Shown: positions 28,487 to 38,187, counted from the first letter of the stretch. The stretch: DNA of 64,000 bases from Mycolicibacterium sp. CBMA 247 (GCF_009729095.1 NZ_VTGX01000002.1:1447178-1511177); one strand, 5' to 3'. Made by a program: numbers and translations. The notes: generated by a model from the sequence alone, not told the origin.

Positions 28487-30553
28487 ATGAATGATCCACG
28501 TCCCACCCACGAGCCTGAGGACGATCCGCGGTTGGCGCCGCTGCTGGCCTGGCGCCAGCAGTTGCTCGACTCCGGGGCGGTCGCTGCCCGCAGCTTCAAG
28601 GAAGCCCATGTGCGTCTGGTGTTGCGGTCGGGTTGCACCAACGTCGAACAGATCCGGGCCATGCTGCCCGGGTCGGTGGCCGAGCACGCCGAGGATATGA
28701 CCCGGGTGCTGGCCGAGTTGGGTGGCAACAGCCCAGAGCCCGACGCCGCCTCGGGCCGGCACTGGTCCGCCGAATCCGCGCCCGAACCCGTGGAGCAGCC
28801 GGCGCCGTCGGCACCGCCGGCGCCAGTGGTCGTGCCAGAGTCTCCTGCGCCGCCGCCGCCCGCCGAAACAGCGCTGAGCGCAGCCGATTTCGCGCCGTTC
28901 ACGTTCGGAGCCCAGCAGCCGCCGGGACACAACATCGCGTTGCGGCGACGCCCGGACGGCGCCGCGTTGGACCTGAGTTGGCCGCCCTACGAGGCGTCTG
29001 ACGCGGTGGTGCTCTACCGCCTGGTCAGTGCCGAAGGCGACGCGCCGTACGCGCCGGACCGTGCTGACCTGGTGGCCGCCACCGGAACCCCGTACGCCGA
29101 AGACTCCCGGCCCGCCACGTCGGCGGCCCGGCATTTCCAGGTCTGGGTGAACGTGGGGTCGTCGCGTGCCGACGCGCTCGCCGCCCAGCCGGTGCTGTAC
29201 GCCGCCGGGGTGCTGGTCAGTCCGCTTGCCCACTTCGACATCCGGGAGGATTCCGGACGGGTCATCGGGCAGTGGGCAGTGCCGCCCGGGGTGAGCGCGG
29301 TGTTCGTCTACCGCATCCCGGCCGAAGACGCCGGGCGCGACGGCCCTCAGTACCGGATCCTGGCCGACAGCCCCAACCTCTCCGGGTTCATCGACACCGA
29401 CGCCGTCCGTGGCCAGCGTTATCTGTACCGGGCCCGCTGCGCGGCCACCGTGGACGGCGTGCTGCGGCTGTCCGAAGCGGTCGAGGTCGACATCGCGGTG
29501 TCGGCGGTGTTGGAGCCGGTCACCGACCTGGCGGTGGTGGCCGGTGGTGATGGCTCGGTGTTCGACCTGACCTGGACGCCTCCGCCCGCCGGGCGCGTGG
29601 TGATCTATCGCAGCGAAAACGGGCCCAATGCCGGCGCCGATTCCGCCGAACTGGCCGAGGACGCCCTCGAGCAGGTGGGGCTCACACCCGAGCTGCAGCT
29701 GACCCAGCCGGTGGTCACACGGAGCTCCCCGGACGGCCGGCCGGAGTCGGTGCTGGTCGCGGTGTCCTGGCCGGCGGATTGGAGCCGGGCGTACCTGACC
29801 CCGGTGACGTTGCTGGGCGGGCGTGCGCTGTTGGGCAAGACGCTGTCGTCGGTGCGCACCGGCACGATCACCGACGTCGAGCTGGCCGAGTACTGCAACA
29901 AACAGGTGCTGACGTTCGACTGGCCGGATGGCGCCGCCGGTGTCGTGATGTATCTGGCACCGAAGGGGCACGATCCGCGTGACGGGCTCACCGGCAAGTC
30001 CTTCGAGATCTCGCTGCAGGAGTACCAGAAGTACGGCGGCATGCAGTTGACCGGGCAACTGCCCGTGGGCGGCTGCTCGCTGCACCTGGCGCCGGTGGCC
30101 TTCTCCGGCGGGCGGCGCGTCACCGGAGCGGTCACCAGCACTGAATACGCCGGTCTGCTCCGGCTGCAGTACGCCGTGCAAATCGCCCGTGACCCCAATG
30201 GTTTTCCGGTTTCGGCCACGATCGCGATGCGCTCCGAACACGACCTGCCGGGGTCTCCGGCGTTCGTGTTGGTCAACAATCCGCAACGGATTCCGCTCGG
30301 CCTGCACGACGGGCAGGCCGTCGACGTGGCTCCGCTCACCGAGCAGGGCCAGATCGCCGACCGGCCATCGAAGGAGTTGCGCTGGACGGCGCTCACCACT
30401 ACCGGCACGGGCGAGCTGTGGGCCGCTGATGTGCGTGGCTTGCAAGGATGGATCAGGTTGTTCGTCAACGCCCCCACGCCGGAACGGCTGCGGGTCATCG
30501 CCCTGCTCGACCCGCCGGTGGAGACCCTGCGACTCACCCCGCCGGCGCGATGA
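28487..30553 (+). CDS. FN3-like repeat protein of the vWA/tubulin-like locus
   Basis: A 688-residue soluble protein. Residues 10-80 form a small helical domain (LLAWRQQLLDSGAVAARSF and following) that could be an adaptor. A Pro-rich linker spans about 95-130. Then come fibronectin-III-like segments: one around 150-190 (ALDLSWPPYEASDAVVLYRL), others near 240-330, and one around 345-385 (VFDLTWTPPPAGRVVIYRS). The C-terminus continues as beta-rich sequence. No signal peptide. It starts 2 bp after the previous stop and overlaps the next gene by 4 bp. A scaffold role is inferred from domain type only. Confidence 0.7.
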   Translation: MNDPRPTHEPEDDPRLAPLLAWRQQLLDSGAVAARSFKEAHVRLVLRSGCTNVEQIRAMLPGSVAEHAEDMTRVLAELGGNSPEPDAASGRHWSAESAPEPVEQPAPSAPPAPVVVPESPAPPPPAETALSAADFAPFTFGAQQPPGHNIALRRRPDGAALDLSWPPYEASDAVVLYRLVSAEGDAPYAPDRADLVAATGTPYAEDSRPATSAARHFQVWVNVGSSRADALAAQPVLYAAGVLVSPLAHFDIREDSGRVIGQWAVPPGVSAVFVYRIPAEDAGRDGPQYRILADSPNLSGFIDTDAVRGQRYLYRARCAATVDGVLRLSEAVEVDIAVSAVLEPVTDLAVVAGGDGSVFDLTWTPPPAGRVVIYRSENGPNAGADSAELAEDALEQVGLTPELQLTQPVVTRSSPDGRPESVLVAVSWPADWSRAYLTPVTLLGGRALLGKTLSSVRTGTITDVELAEYCNKQVLTFDWPDGAAGVVMYLAPKGHDPRDGLTGKSFEISLQEYQKYGGMQLTGQLPVGGCSLHLAPVAFSGGRRVTGAVTSTEYAGLLRLQYAVQIARDPNGFPVSATIAMRSEHDLPGSPAFVLVNNPQRIPLGLHDGQAVDVAPLTEQGQIADRPSKELRWTALTTTGTGELWAADVRGLQGWIRLFVNAPTPERLRVIALLDPPVETLRLTPPAR

Positions 30554-33036
30554 CCACGCGCTACGGCCAGTTGGCCTACACCTCTTTCGACAAGGTCGGG
30601 TCCGCCGGCGGCTGGCAGGTCAAAGAGTCCACCGGCGGGTTGACCGCCGACGAGACACAACAGTTGATCGCCGGTGTGCGCACGGTGTTCCACCCGATGG
30701 AGCCACTGCCTGCCTACCCGATACCCGAGCAGTTGGAGCGCGGCCCGCGCCGGCTGGCCTACCGCCCCCTCGACACCGGCGGGGCCGGCTACTGGCATTC
30801 GATTCCGGCCGGAACCGACAGCACCGGCCGGCCGGGCAACGTGTTCGCGCACGTGTTGATGGACCGCCAACCCGATGCCGCGCGCAGGCCGATCGAATGG
30901 TGGCGGTCGGCGCAGTGGCTGCGGCCGTACGGATCGGCGGCGGTCGCCCGCGCCGCCCTGCCACCGCGTGCCCCTGAGCCGGGTGCGGTGGTGACGAAGG
31001 ACAGTGTGATCGGGTTCGCGCTCGATCCCACCACCTGGCGCTTGCCCACCCTGTTCGGGCTTTTGGACGCGGTCGCCGCTGCGCTCGCCGGCGGTGCCCC
31101 GGTGGTGCTCGGGGCCGAATCGGCCGAATCGGCCGCGCAGTGGATCGGGATGGTGAGCTTCCTGATGTCGTCCGGAACCTCGGCGGAATTGAGTTTCTCG
31201 ACCTTTGACCGCGCTGATCAGCTGGGCTTGGCGCTCCAGAGCGGCCAGCACCTGACCGCGCTGCCGATCGGCGACCTGGGCTCGGTCCCGGCGGGCGTGG
31301 TGGTGATCGGGGAGACCGAGATGCTCTCGCTGGGTGAATTGGGCGGGGAGCCGCATCGCACCGCGGCCGGGCAGTCCATCGAGGCCACCGCGTGGTCGGC
31401 GATGGCGCAGGTGGTGTTGCTGGACCCGACGTCGGCGCGGACGGTACTCGATGACATCGACCGGTTCGCCGCGCAGGTGCCCGATGGCGGTTTGCACCCG
31501 GCGTGGCCGATGGCGATGGCGGTGATGGCCGGCGCGGAGTTCGCCGACGCGGCCGACGAGGCGCACGACGTCATCACCGCGTATTCCCCGCGGGGCGTGC
31601 CCACGGGGTCCACGGCGGCCCATACGATCGCAGGTGTGCTGCGGGAGGTGGTGGGGACGAGTACCGCCGAGGCCTGGCAGGCGGTGCAGCTTCTGCCCGA
31701 CGGACCCGCTGCCGATTTCGCGGACGTCAGCTACCTGTGCCGAGCGCTCGGCGACGATGCCTGGCTGACGCAGCCTGGTCCGATTCCGTTGGGACCGAGG
31801 ATGTTTCACGGAAAAGAAACCCCGGACGATGTGCGGGTGGCGATCGGGCCGGCGCTGCAACGGGCCCGTGGTACCGGACCCGAGCGGGTGCTGCGGGTGG
31901 TGGACTTGCTGCTGCGGGCCGGCGTGCGGGACGACCAGCTGGTGACGGCGTTGCGTACCGACGTGGTGGTGCAGCTCGATGATCCGTCGCGCGCCGCCGA
32001 ATTGAGTCGACGCCTCGGCGCCGAGGGCAGACTGACACTGGCTGCCGCACTGCTCCGCACCTCAGCCGGTGACGTGGCGGCGGGAACCATCGGCGATGGC
32101 CTGCTGGACTGGCTGGCTGACGGGGTGGACATCCCCACTGCCACAGAGCTTTCCCGGGCGCAGCCGTGGGATTCCGGCTGGACTCGGGCGGCGGTGCGTG
32201 GGGTACGGGCGGCGCGCCGGGGCCCGTCCGCCCCGGGCGACCGGGTGGCCGAGCTCTGGTGGCTGGGTGTGTCGGGCTCGCCGCAGTTCGTCCAGGTGGC
32301 GGCCGACTCGGTGTGGGATCCGGCCGATCTGCTGGCCGTCGTGGGCGACGGTGCACTGCCCGGTGCGGCCGCGGTCCGCACGCTGCTGGGCGCGCCCGAT
32401 TCGCCCGAGCTGGATCGATTGGCCGACAAGGTGATCGACGGCAATGACGACAGCGCTGCCGTCGCCCACGCGGCGGTCCGGCACATCACCCCACAGCAGT
32501 GGATGCAGCAACGCTATGTCGATACCCATCAGCGGGCCTACCTCCCGTTCTGGGAGCAGGCGCTGGCGACGGCCCGGCCGGGGGATCTCCACCGTGATTT
32601 CTCGGCGGGGCTGCTGGCCTTCGCGGTACTGGGAACCATTGCCGGCCAGCCCTTCCCGGACGGCTGCCACACGCTGGCGGCCGATCCGGACCTCGCGGCC
32701 GAGGCGGTACGCCGGGTGCTCCCACTGGTGGACGGATACGAGATCTCGCCGCACGTGGTGCTGGCCGTCAGCCTGTTGCACACGCTGGCGGCCGAGGACG
32801 CCGACACCCCGGTTGTCGGTGTCGAGGCGGTGCTGGCGCAGCTCGCCGAGCAGGTGGCTGCGCCGTTGCAGAATGACGACCACGATGTCGAGGGGGCGGC
32901 GATGCTGATGGCACAGATGTCAGGAGACATGTCCGACGGCGCATTGCGCCGATACCGAAAAATGGTGAGCAGGCTGTTGACGCGCCGGGCCGATGCGCAA
33001 CCGTCGCTGGCAGCCCGACTGCGGGGGAGCCGCTGA
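30550..33036 (+). CDS. GAP1-like protein (GTPase-associated protein, N2-type domain)
   Basis: An 828-residue protein when started at ATG 30550, which overlaps the previous stop (ATGA); the frame is open upstream, but that part is shadow. The N-terminus fits what I recall of the GAP1-N2 domain defined in GTPase-centred conflict systems: YGQLAYTSFDKVGSAGGWQV, LAYRPLDTGGAGYWHSIPAG, then GRPGNVFAHVLMDR. The remaining 600 residues are Ala/Leu-rich and helical-looking. No signal or membrane segment is visible. The GTPase gene is two genes downstream, the typical partner. The domain name is from memory and needs a profile search. Confidence 0.72.
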   Translation: MTTRYGQLAYTSFDKVGSAGGWQVKESTGGLTADETQQLIAGVRTVFHPMEPLPAYPIPEQLERGPRRLAYRPLDTGGAGYWHSIPAGTDSTGRPGNVFAHVLMDRQPDAARRPIEWWRSAQWLRPYGSAAVARAALPPRAPEPGAVVTKDSVIGFALDPTTWRLPTLFGLLDAVAAALAGGAPVVLGAESAESAAQWIGMVSFLMSSGTSAELSFSTFDRADQLGLALQSGQHLTALPIGDLGSVPAGVVVIGETEMLSLGELGGEPHRTAAGQSIEATAWSAMAQVVLLDPTSARTVLDDIDRFAAQVPDGGLHPAWPMAMAVMAGAEFADAADEAHDVITAYSPRGVPTGSTAAHTIAGVLREVVGTSTAEAWQAVQLLPDGPAADFADVSYLCRALGDDAWLTQPGPIPLGPRMFHGKETPDDVRVAIGPALQRARGTGPERVLRVVDLLLRAGVRDDQLVTALRTDVVVQLDDPSRAAELSRRLGAEGRLTLAAALLRTSAGDVAAGTIGDGLLDWLADGVDIPTATELSRAQPWDSGWTRAAVRGVRAARRGPSAPGDRVAELWWLGVSGSPQFVQVAADSVWDPADLLAVVGDGALPGAAAVRTLLGAPDSPELDRLADKVIDGNDDSAAVAHAAVRHITPQQWMQQRYVDTHQRAYLPFWEQALATARPGDLHRDFSAGLLAFAVLGTIAGQPFPDGCHTLAADPDLAAEAVRRVLPLVDGYEISPHVVLAVSLLHTLAAEDADTPVVGVEAVLAQLAEQVAAPLQNDDHDVEGAAMLMAQMSGDMSDGALRRYRKMVSRLLTRRADAQPSLAARLRGSR

Positions 33037-33962
33037 TGCCGATCTATGTGATGGGTGCACGCAACCAGCGTGTGCAGATTCCGAATCAGGCGCTGACCGT
33101 GTCGATTACCGGCGCGGTCGGTGGTGCCGCGTTGGAAGTGCAGGGTGGCCCAGACCAGCCCGTGGTGCGTTCGACGGCACACCAGGCGGTGCTGCCGAGT
33201 CTGGCCGGGCCGGTGACGATCGTGGTGCGCCCGGTGGGAGCGGACCGGTTCAACTCCGGCTCGCTCATCCATCTGGCGATCGCACACGACAACCCCGGCG
33301 ACGTGGACCCGGTGCAGGTGATGTTCGATCCCGTCGACGTCGGCGGCGACACCGTGGTGACTTTCGCCGTGCTCACCCCGAACGGCACCCAGATCGAGGT
33401 GGCCGTCAGCGCGGTGGCCGATACTCCGTTGAGCCCGTTGGCGTCGGCGGCCCGCATTTCCGCGCGCAAGGTCACCGGTCGTGGGCCGGGACACTCCGAC
33501 GGTGCGGTGGTGCTGGCTCTGGACACGTCGGCGTCGATGCGGCGGTGGTTCGCCGACGGCAGCGCGTTCGCGGCGGCGGACATCGTGGTCGGGGTGGCCG
33601 ATGCGATCGGCGTACGGGACGTGTCGGCGGTGCTGGTTGGCGCTGAGGTGACACCGGTGCCGGCCGGCGACACCACCGCGTTGGCGGAGGCGATCCGCCA
33701 GGCCGAACCTCGGTGGTCGGCGGGCGCCCGGTGGTCACGGCTGCCGGCCGGACCGGGGCGCACCGTCATCTGTTCCGACTTTCCCACATCCCTTGTGCGG
33801 CAGCGGTTTACGGTGTTGGCGCTGTCCAACGACCGGCGTCTCGACGCGGATGGTGCGCGGCTGCCGTCGCCCCGGCCGGGCAATGAGGCCGGCGCTGAAC
33901 TGTTGGCGCACCCGCCGGTGCTGGACCGGATCACGGCGGCGTTGGTGCGGGCTCTGACGTGA
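33036..33962 (+). CDS. Cytosolic vWA-like protein
   Basis: A 308-residue protein that overlaps the GAP1-like gene by one base. Residues 1-140 are beta-rich. A compact vWA domain follows: GAVVLALDTSASMRRWFADG with MIDAS D163, S165 and S167, then a second strand with VICSDFPTSLV near residue 248. It lacks a signal peptide, so it is the cytosolic counterpart to the exported vWA protein of the same operon. The GTPase gene starts 4 bp before its stop (GTGA). Confidence 0.8.
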   Translation: MPIYVMGARNQRVQIPNQALTVSITGAVGGAALEVQGGPDQPVVRSTAHQAVLPSLAGPVTIVVRPVGADRFNSGSLIHLAIAHDNPGDVDPVQVMFDPVDVGGDTVVTFAVLTPNGTQIEVAVSAVADTPLSPLASAARISARKVTGRGPGHSDGAVVLALDTSASMRRWFADGSAFAAADIVVGVADAIGVRDVSAVLVGAEVTPVPAGDTTALAEAIRQAEPRWSAGARWSRLPAGPGRTVICSDFPTSLVRQRFTVLALSNDRRLDADGARLPSPRPGNEAGAELLAHPPVLDRITAALVRALT

Positions 33963-35116
33963 CGAAGTGCCCGCGCTGCTTCTCGGTGCTGCACCCGGAT
34001 CATTACCTGTGGACGCTGATTCCCCAGCCGGGCGCCCCCCGCTATCGCGACGACGTGGCCTCGGCCTACCTCGGTGCGCCGGCCGAGTGCGGTCCGCTCT
34101 ACACCTGGACCCGCACGCCCGGCCACAACGGTCCACCGCCGTCGACGGCGGACGCCAGCCACGCCTTGCAGGGCCCGGCGGTCGAGATCTGTACGGTGTG
34201 CCATCACCCGTTGCCCGACGGTTGGCGGCAGGGGCATGCGATCTGCATCGCGATGGCCGGCGCCCGGGCCACCGGCAAAAGCCTCTACATCGCGGTTCTG
34301 GTCAAACAGCTGGAGCTGCTGTGCGAACGGCTCGGAGTGTCGATGGAGCCCGCCACCCGGGCCACCGCGCAGGCCTACGAGGCGAACTACGAGACCCCGC
34401 TATACGTGCAGCGTGGGCTCATACCCCCGACCCCCACCATGCACACCCAGGCGTCCAGTCAGCGGGAGCCGTTGGTGTTCTCGATCGGCGGCTGGCACGG
34501 GGTGCGGCGGTTTTTGGTGCTGCGCGATGTGGCCGGGGAGGACATGGAATCCGGCGACCTGCACACGCCACCGTTCAGGTTCTTCGCCAACGCCGACGCG
34601 GTCTTCTTCATGTTCGACCCCTTGCGGGTCCAGACGATTCGTGACCAGTTGCGGGATCTGCTGCCGGCTCAGCTGTTCAGCGGCGGCGATCCACGGTCTG
34701 TGCTGAACAACCTGCTGATGGCGGTGGGGCAGGGCCAGCCGAAGCTCGCAGTGATCCTGTCGAAGTTCGATGCGCTGCGGACGTTGCGGAATGTCGAAGG
34801 CTCCGAGTGGAGCATGACCATGTCCAACACCGGCGCGGCGTATCTGCGCGATACCTCCGATGCACCGCGATATGACGAGCTCGGCGGGCAGCTGTTACAC
34901 GAGGAGGTGCGCAGCCTGCTGACCCGGCTGCACGGTGGGGCGATAGTCGCCGCGGTGGAGAATCCGTCGACGGGAATAGTGTTGCCGCACCGCTATTTCG
35001 TGGTGTCTGCGCTGGGGCAGCCGCCCAGCGGCAACCGGCTGCACTCGCGGGGGATCGCGCCGTTCCGGTGCGCCGATCCGATCCGCTGGGTCACCTCGAG
35101 TTTCGGAGTGCTGTAG
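33959..35116 (+). CDS. Zinc-ribbon P-loop GTPase (double-GTPase 2-like)
   Basis: A 385-residue protein. Two CxxC pairs, CPRC at 4-7 and CTVC at 78-81, could form one zinc ribbon. The GTPase core has Walker A GARATGKS at 101-108, a switch-type LRDVAGED at 188-195 (D189 as Mg ligand), ADAVFFMFDPL and LSKFD at 267-271 in place of NKxD. This set resembles the DO-GTPase2 family of GTPase-based conflict systems, recalled from memory. It begins with GTG on the end of the vWA gene and ends one base before the first DUF4190-type gene. Confidence 0.78.
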   Translation: MTKCPRCFSVLHPDHYLWTLIPQPGAPRYRDDVASAYLGAPAECGPLYTWTRTPGHNGPPPSTADASHALQGPAVEICTVCHHPLPDGWRQGHAICIAMAGARATGKSLYIAVLVKQLELLCERLGVSMEPATRATAQAYEANYETPLYVQRGLIPPTPTMHTQASSQREPLVFSIGGWHGVRRFLVLRDVAGEDMESGDLHTPPFRFFANADAVFFMFDPLRVQTIRDQLRDLLPAQLFSGGDPRSVLNNLLMAVGQGQPKLAVILSKFDALRTLRNVEGSEWSMTMSNTGAAYLRDTSDAPRYDELGGQLLHEEVRSLLTRLHGGAIVAAVENPSTGIVLPHRYFVVSALGQPPSGNRLHSRGIAPFRCADPIRWVTSSFGVL

Positions 35117-36103
35117 GTGACCAATCAGGACCCGTTCGGGGGAAACCCGTTCGGGCAGAATCAGTTCGGGCAATATCCGCCGGGGCAGCCGCCGTACGCG
35201 GGTCCGCCGATGGCCCCTTTGGCGCCGCCGCCTGACGAGGTCAACTCGTTGGCGACGTTGTCGGTGGTGTTCGCGTTTTTGTTCGCGCCCGCGGGTGTGG
35301 TGTTGGGGCATCTAGGACTGTCGCAGATCAAGCGCACGGGGCAGCGGGGTCGTGACCGTGCTCTGGTGGGGTTGACCCTGTCGTATGCGGTCATCCTGCT
35401 GGTTGTGGTGGGGCTGGTCGTGTGGTCCGTCATCGCTACCAACAGCGTCGACTCGAAACCGGTTACTTCACAGGCCGTTTCACCGTCCGCGTCGCCCACG
35501 AGCGCCAGTTCGCCGCCGGCGGAGCCGACCGTGACGGCCAAAGACCTACCCAGCCTGGTGCCCAACATGGCTGAAATGCGGGACATTCTCAACGATGACA
35601 CCGTGACCAGCTCACAAACCCAGACCCGGGTCCAGGACCAGCCGCCCGATGTGTTCACGTTCGACCCGCCCGAGTGCGCCAGCTCCTTCATGGCTCTTAC
35701 GCCCCCGGGATATGCGGGCAGTGACTACCGTGAGGCGTACGCGACCACCCATGTGGGCGCCGACCACGTCGTCACGGCCGAGGGTGTTGTCAGGTTCCCC
35801 AGTGCCGCGGCCGCCAAGCAGGCGCTGGCGGGTTACCAGGACGCCTTGCGCCGGTGTGCGGGCCGGGTTCTGAAGGCGACCTCGGGGTCTGGTAGGCCTA
35901 TGGAGTTCAATCTCGGTGCACCTGAGAATGATGGCGGCGTGACCTCGGTGGTCAGCGTCAGCCCGGGTTCCCCGGAAGTGGTGATGAGTCGCGCGATTGC
36001 AGTCAAGGCGAATGTGTTGGTGGATACACAGGTCTTTGCGCAGCGGCACGGCCGCGAGCACGCCATCATCGCCAATCACATTCTCGACAAGATTCCGGGT
36101 TGA
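35117..36103 (+). CDS. DUF4190-type membrane protein 1 with exposed C-terminal domain
   Basis: A 328-residue protein. The N-terminus (about 1-35) repeats an aromatic-Gly motif (DPFGGNPFGQNQFGQ). A DUF4190-like membrane unit follows: LATLSVVFAFLFAPAGVVLG, the HLGLSQIKRTGQRGRDRAL loop and a second hydrophobic segment around 88-110. After a Ser/Pro-rich linker, residues 135-328 form a domain that should lie outside the membrane, with two Cys (ECASS and RRCAG) that may pair. It starts with GTG right after the GTPase stop. First of three tandem paralogues. Confidence 0.82.
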   Translation: MTNQDPFGGNPFGQNQFGQYPPGQPPYAGPPMAPLAPPPDEVNSLATLSVVFAFLFAPAGVVLGHLGLSQIKRTGQRGRDRALVGLTLSYAVILLVVVGLVVWSVIATNSVDSKPVTSQAVSPSASPTSASSPPAEPTVTAKDLPSLVPNMAEMRDILNDDTVTSSQTQTRVQDQPPDVFTFDPPECASSFMALTPPGYAGSDYREAYATTHVGADHVVTAEGVVRFPSAAAAKQALAGYQDALRRCAGRVLKATSGSGRPMEFNLGAPENDGGVTSVVSVSPGSPEVVMSRAIAVKANVLVDTQVFAQRHGREHAIIANHILDKIPG

Positions 36104-36470
36104 TATGACGCAGGGTGGTTTTGGGGGTCCGCAGGATCCCTTCGGTGGTTCTCCGTTCGGTGGTGCGCCTTTCGGGCAGTATCAGTCGGGGCAGCAGTAC
36201 CCGTATGGGGGGCCGCCGATGGTTCCCGCGACGCCTCCACCGCCGCCGGGTGATGAGGCCAATACGTTGGCGACGTTGTCGGTGGTGTTCGCGTTTGTGT
36301 TCGCGCCGGCGGGTGCGGTGTTGGGGCATCTGGGTTTGTCGCAGATCAAGCGCACCGGGCAGCGGGGTCGGGATCGTGCGCTGGTGGGTTTGAGTCTGTC
36401 GTATGCGTTGATCGTCATTGCGGTTGCGGCGCTGGTGATTTGGGCTGTCGTACCGAGTTCCTCGAGCACT
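36097..36470 (+). repeat. Duplicated N-terminal module, copy A (pairs with 37112-37485)
   Basis: About 370 bp, from gggttgatatgacgcagg through the end of the second membrane segment, recurs at 37112-37485 with few changes, after which the two genes diverge sharply. The copy includes the shared stop/start junction, so a whole gene unit was duplicated and the 3' parts then diverged or were replaced. Ends are approximate. Confidence 0.8.
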
Positions 36471-37118
36471 GCGACGGCTGAGACCACGGCAGCAACGGCT
36501 CCCGTCAGCACAACGACGACCACACCGGCGCCGCCACCGCTCGTCACCGAGGCCCATTTGGCGGGCCCGCTCCCAAGCCTGGCCGAGATGCAAGAGATCA
36601 CTAAGAACCCGGAGCTGGTCGTCGACGAGAAGCCACAGGAGATCGGCTTGCCGCCGGCGCCCCATCGTTACACTCCGGTCGAATGTGCCAGTTCGTTCAG
36701 CATGTTCACACCACTCCCGTATGAGAACAGCGGGTACCTCAAGACCGAGTCAGCCACGCAGTACCAGAGTCCCAAGCCCGACCTGCAGGCAGCCGAAGGC
36801 GTGGCGATGTTCGCCGACGCCGCGGCGGCGCAACGGGCACTCGCCCACAACCTCGAATTGTGGCGTGGGTGTGCCGGTAAGACGTTCACCTGGACCATCC
36901 CAGATGGCCGTTCCACACACTTCGTCCTGGGCGGCCCGGAGGAGAAGGACGGCGGAATTATCGCGTTGCGCAGCAGCAATCAGGGATCGGAATCGTGGAT
37001 GCTGCGTGCGATCGGCGCCAAGGCCAACGTTCTGGTCGACGTGCAGGTTCTGGGAGTTGGAGTGACCGATGAGGCGGTCACCGTGGTCAAGCGAATCCTC
37101 GACAGAATTCCGGGTTGA
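36105..37118 (+). CDS. DUF4190-type membrane protein 2 with exposed C-terminal domain
   Basis: A 337-residue paralogue of the preceding gene. ATG at 36105 overlaps no gene and follows the previous stop by one base; the N-terminus is GGPQDPFGGSPFGGAPFGQY, then Pro-rich sequence and the same two-segment membrane unit. The linker at about 120-145 is Thr/Pro-rich. The C-terminal domain is only loosely like that of paralogue 1 (ECASSFSMFTPLPYENSGY; GCAGKTF) and ends VKRILDRIPG. DNA from 36097 to about 36470 is highly similar to 37112-37485, pointing to recent duplication or conversion. Confidence 0.82.
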   Translation: MTQGGFGGPQDPFGGSPFGGAPFGQYQSGQQYPYGGPPMVPATPPPPPGDEANTLATLSVVFAFVFAPAGAVLGHLGLSQIKRTGQRGRDRALVGLSLSYALIVIAVAALVIWAVVPSSSSTATAETTAATAPVSTTTTTPAPPPLVTEAHLAGPLPSLAEMQEITKNPELVVDEKPQEIGLPPAPHRYTPVECASSFSMFTPLPYENSGYLKTESATQYQSPKPDLQAAEGVAMFADAAAAQRALAHNLELWRGCAGKTFTWTIPDGRSTHFVLGGPEEKDGGIIALRSSNQGSESWMLRAIGAKANVLVDVQVLGVGVTDEAVTVVKRILDRIPG

Positions 37119-37485
37119 TATGACGCAGGGTGGTTTTGGGGGTCCGCAGGATCCGTTCGGCGGTTCTCCGTTTGGTGATACGCCTTTCGGGCAGTACCCG
37201 TCGGGGCAGCCGCCGTATGCGGGGCCGCCGATCGTCCCGGCAGGTCCGCCGCCGTCGCCGCCGCGGGATGAGGCCAATACGTTCGCGACGTTGTCGGTGG
37301 TGTTCGCGTTCCTGTTCGCGCCGGCGGGTGCGGTGTTGGGCCATCTGGGTTTGTCGCAGATCAAGCGCACCAGGCAGCGGGGTCGCGACCGTGCCCTGGT
37401 GGGGCTGAGCTTGTCTTACACGTTGATCGTGGTTGCCGTTGCGGCGCTGGTGATCTGGGCGGTGATACCGAGTTCTTCAAGTACC
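37112..37485 (+). repeat. Duplicated N-terminal module, copy B (pairs with 36097-36470)
   Basis: Second copy of the junction-plus-N-terminus module described at 36097-36470. Similarity fades in the Thr-rich linker. A more distant third version, sharing mainly the membrane unit, is at about 35230-35400. Confidence 0.8.
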
Positions 37486-38181
37486 ACGACGACCGAGGCG
37501 AAGACGACGGCGACGCCGACGCACAGCCCCGTGACCACAACGACAACGACGACGACGCCGGAGCCCCCGCCGCTGCCGTTGGTCACCGAAGCGCAGCTGC
37601 CCGGCCTGCTGCTCAACCTCGACGATGCCGTGCGAATCCTGGGTCTGAACACCGGATATGTCCCATACGACGTGACCGTCTTAAGCAATGTTGCCGACGT
37701 GACCTCCACGCCGCCGGAATGTCTCCCGGCCTTATACAGCGGAATCCCCGATATTTACGCGAACAGCGGTCACACCGCGACACACGACCGATCTTTCTCC
37801 AACCTGGATGTGAAGACGATGTTCGCACTGGGCATTCTCGATGAACGAGCGACGTTGTACGCCGATGCGCCCGCGGCGAGCCGGCAGGTCGCCGCGATCG
37901 AGAAGGTATGGCAGGGATGCCTCGGGACTGTCACGCAGACAACGGCAGCTGGCCCGACTGTCTACGACGTCGGTGCGGTGACTCGATCCGCAACCAATCC
38001 GTCGATCATCCTGCTGAGCAGCACGGTGCTGGATGGGCCGAAGCTGATGATGGGCGGCGCCAGTACGCGTGCCATTGCGGCCAAGTCCAACGTCGTGGTC
38101 GACGTGGTGTTCGTGGGTGCGGACCCGGGCGGCCGCGCGGAAGCGGCCGCCGCTGAGATCCTGTCGCGCATACCGGGATAA
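37120..38181 (+). CDS. DUF4190-type membrane protein 3 with a different C-terminal domain
   Basis: A 353-residue paralogue. ATG at 37120 follows the previous stop by one base. The first 115 residues nearly equal those of paralogue 2 (GGPQDPFGGSPFGDTPFGQY and the membrane unit). The linker is Thr-rich. The C-terminal domain (LPGLLLNLDDAVRILGLNTG and after) is much more divergent, keeping only the PPEC/GC cysteine pattern and the closing LSRIPG. It is the last gene of the plus-strand operon and ends 6 bp from the convergent minus-strand gene. Confidence 0.82.
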   Translation: MTQGGFGGPQDPFGGSPFGDTPFGQYPSGQPPYAGPPIVPAGPPPSPPRDEANTFATLSVVFAFLFAPAGAVLGHLGLSQIKRTRQRGRDRALVGLSLSYTLIVVAVAALVIWAVIPSSSSTTTTEAKTTATPTHSPVTTTTTTTTPEPPPLPLVTEAQLPGLLLNLDDAVRILGLNTGYVPYDVTVLSNVADVTSTPPECLPALYSGIPDIYANSGHTATHDRSFSNLDVKTMFALGILDERATLYADAPAASRQVAAIEKVWQGCLGTVTQTTAAGPTVYDVGAVTRSATNPSIILLSSTVLDGPKLMMGGASTRAIAAKSNVVVDVVFVGADPGGRAEAAAAEILSRIPG

Positions 38182-38187
38182 CCGGCC

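Noticed and set aside
28481..30445. 654-codon minus-strand frame, and similar long antisense frames at 25722-27788 and 29605-31860
   Set aside because: All are antisense to operon genes that have clear overlap spacing and domains; their composition is biased and motif-free.
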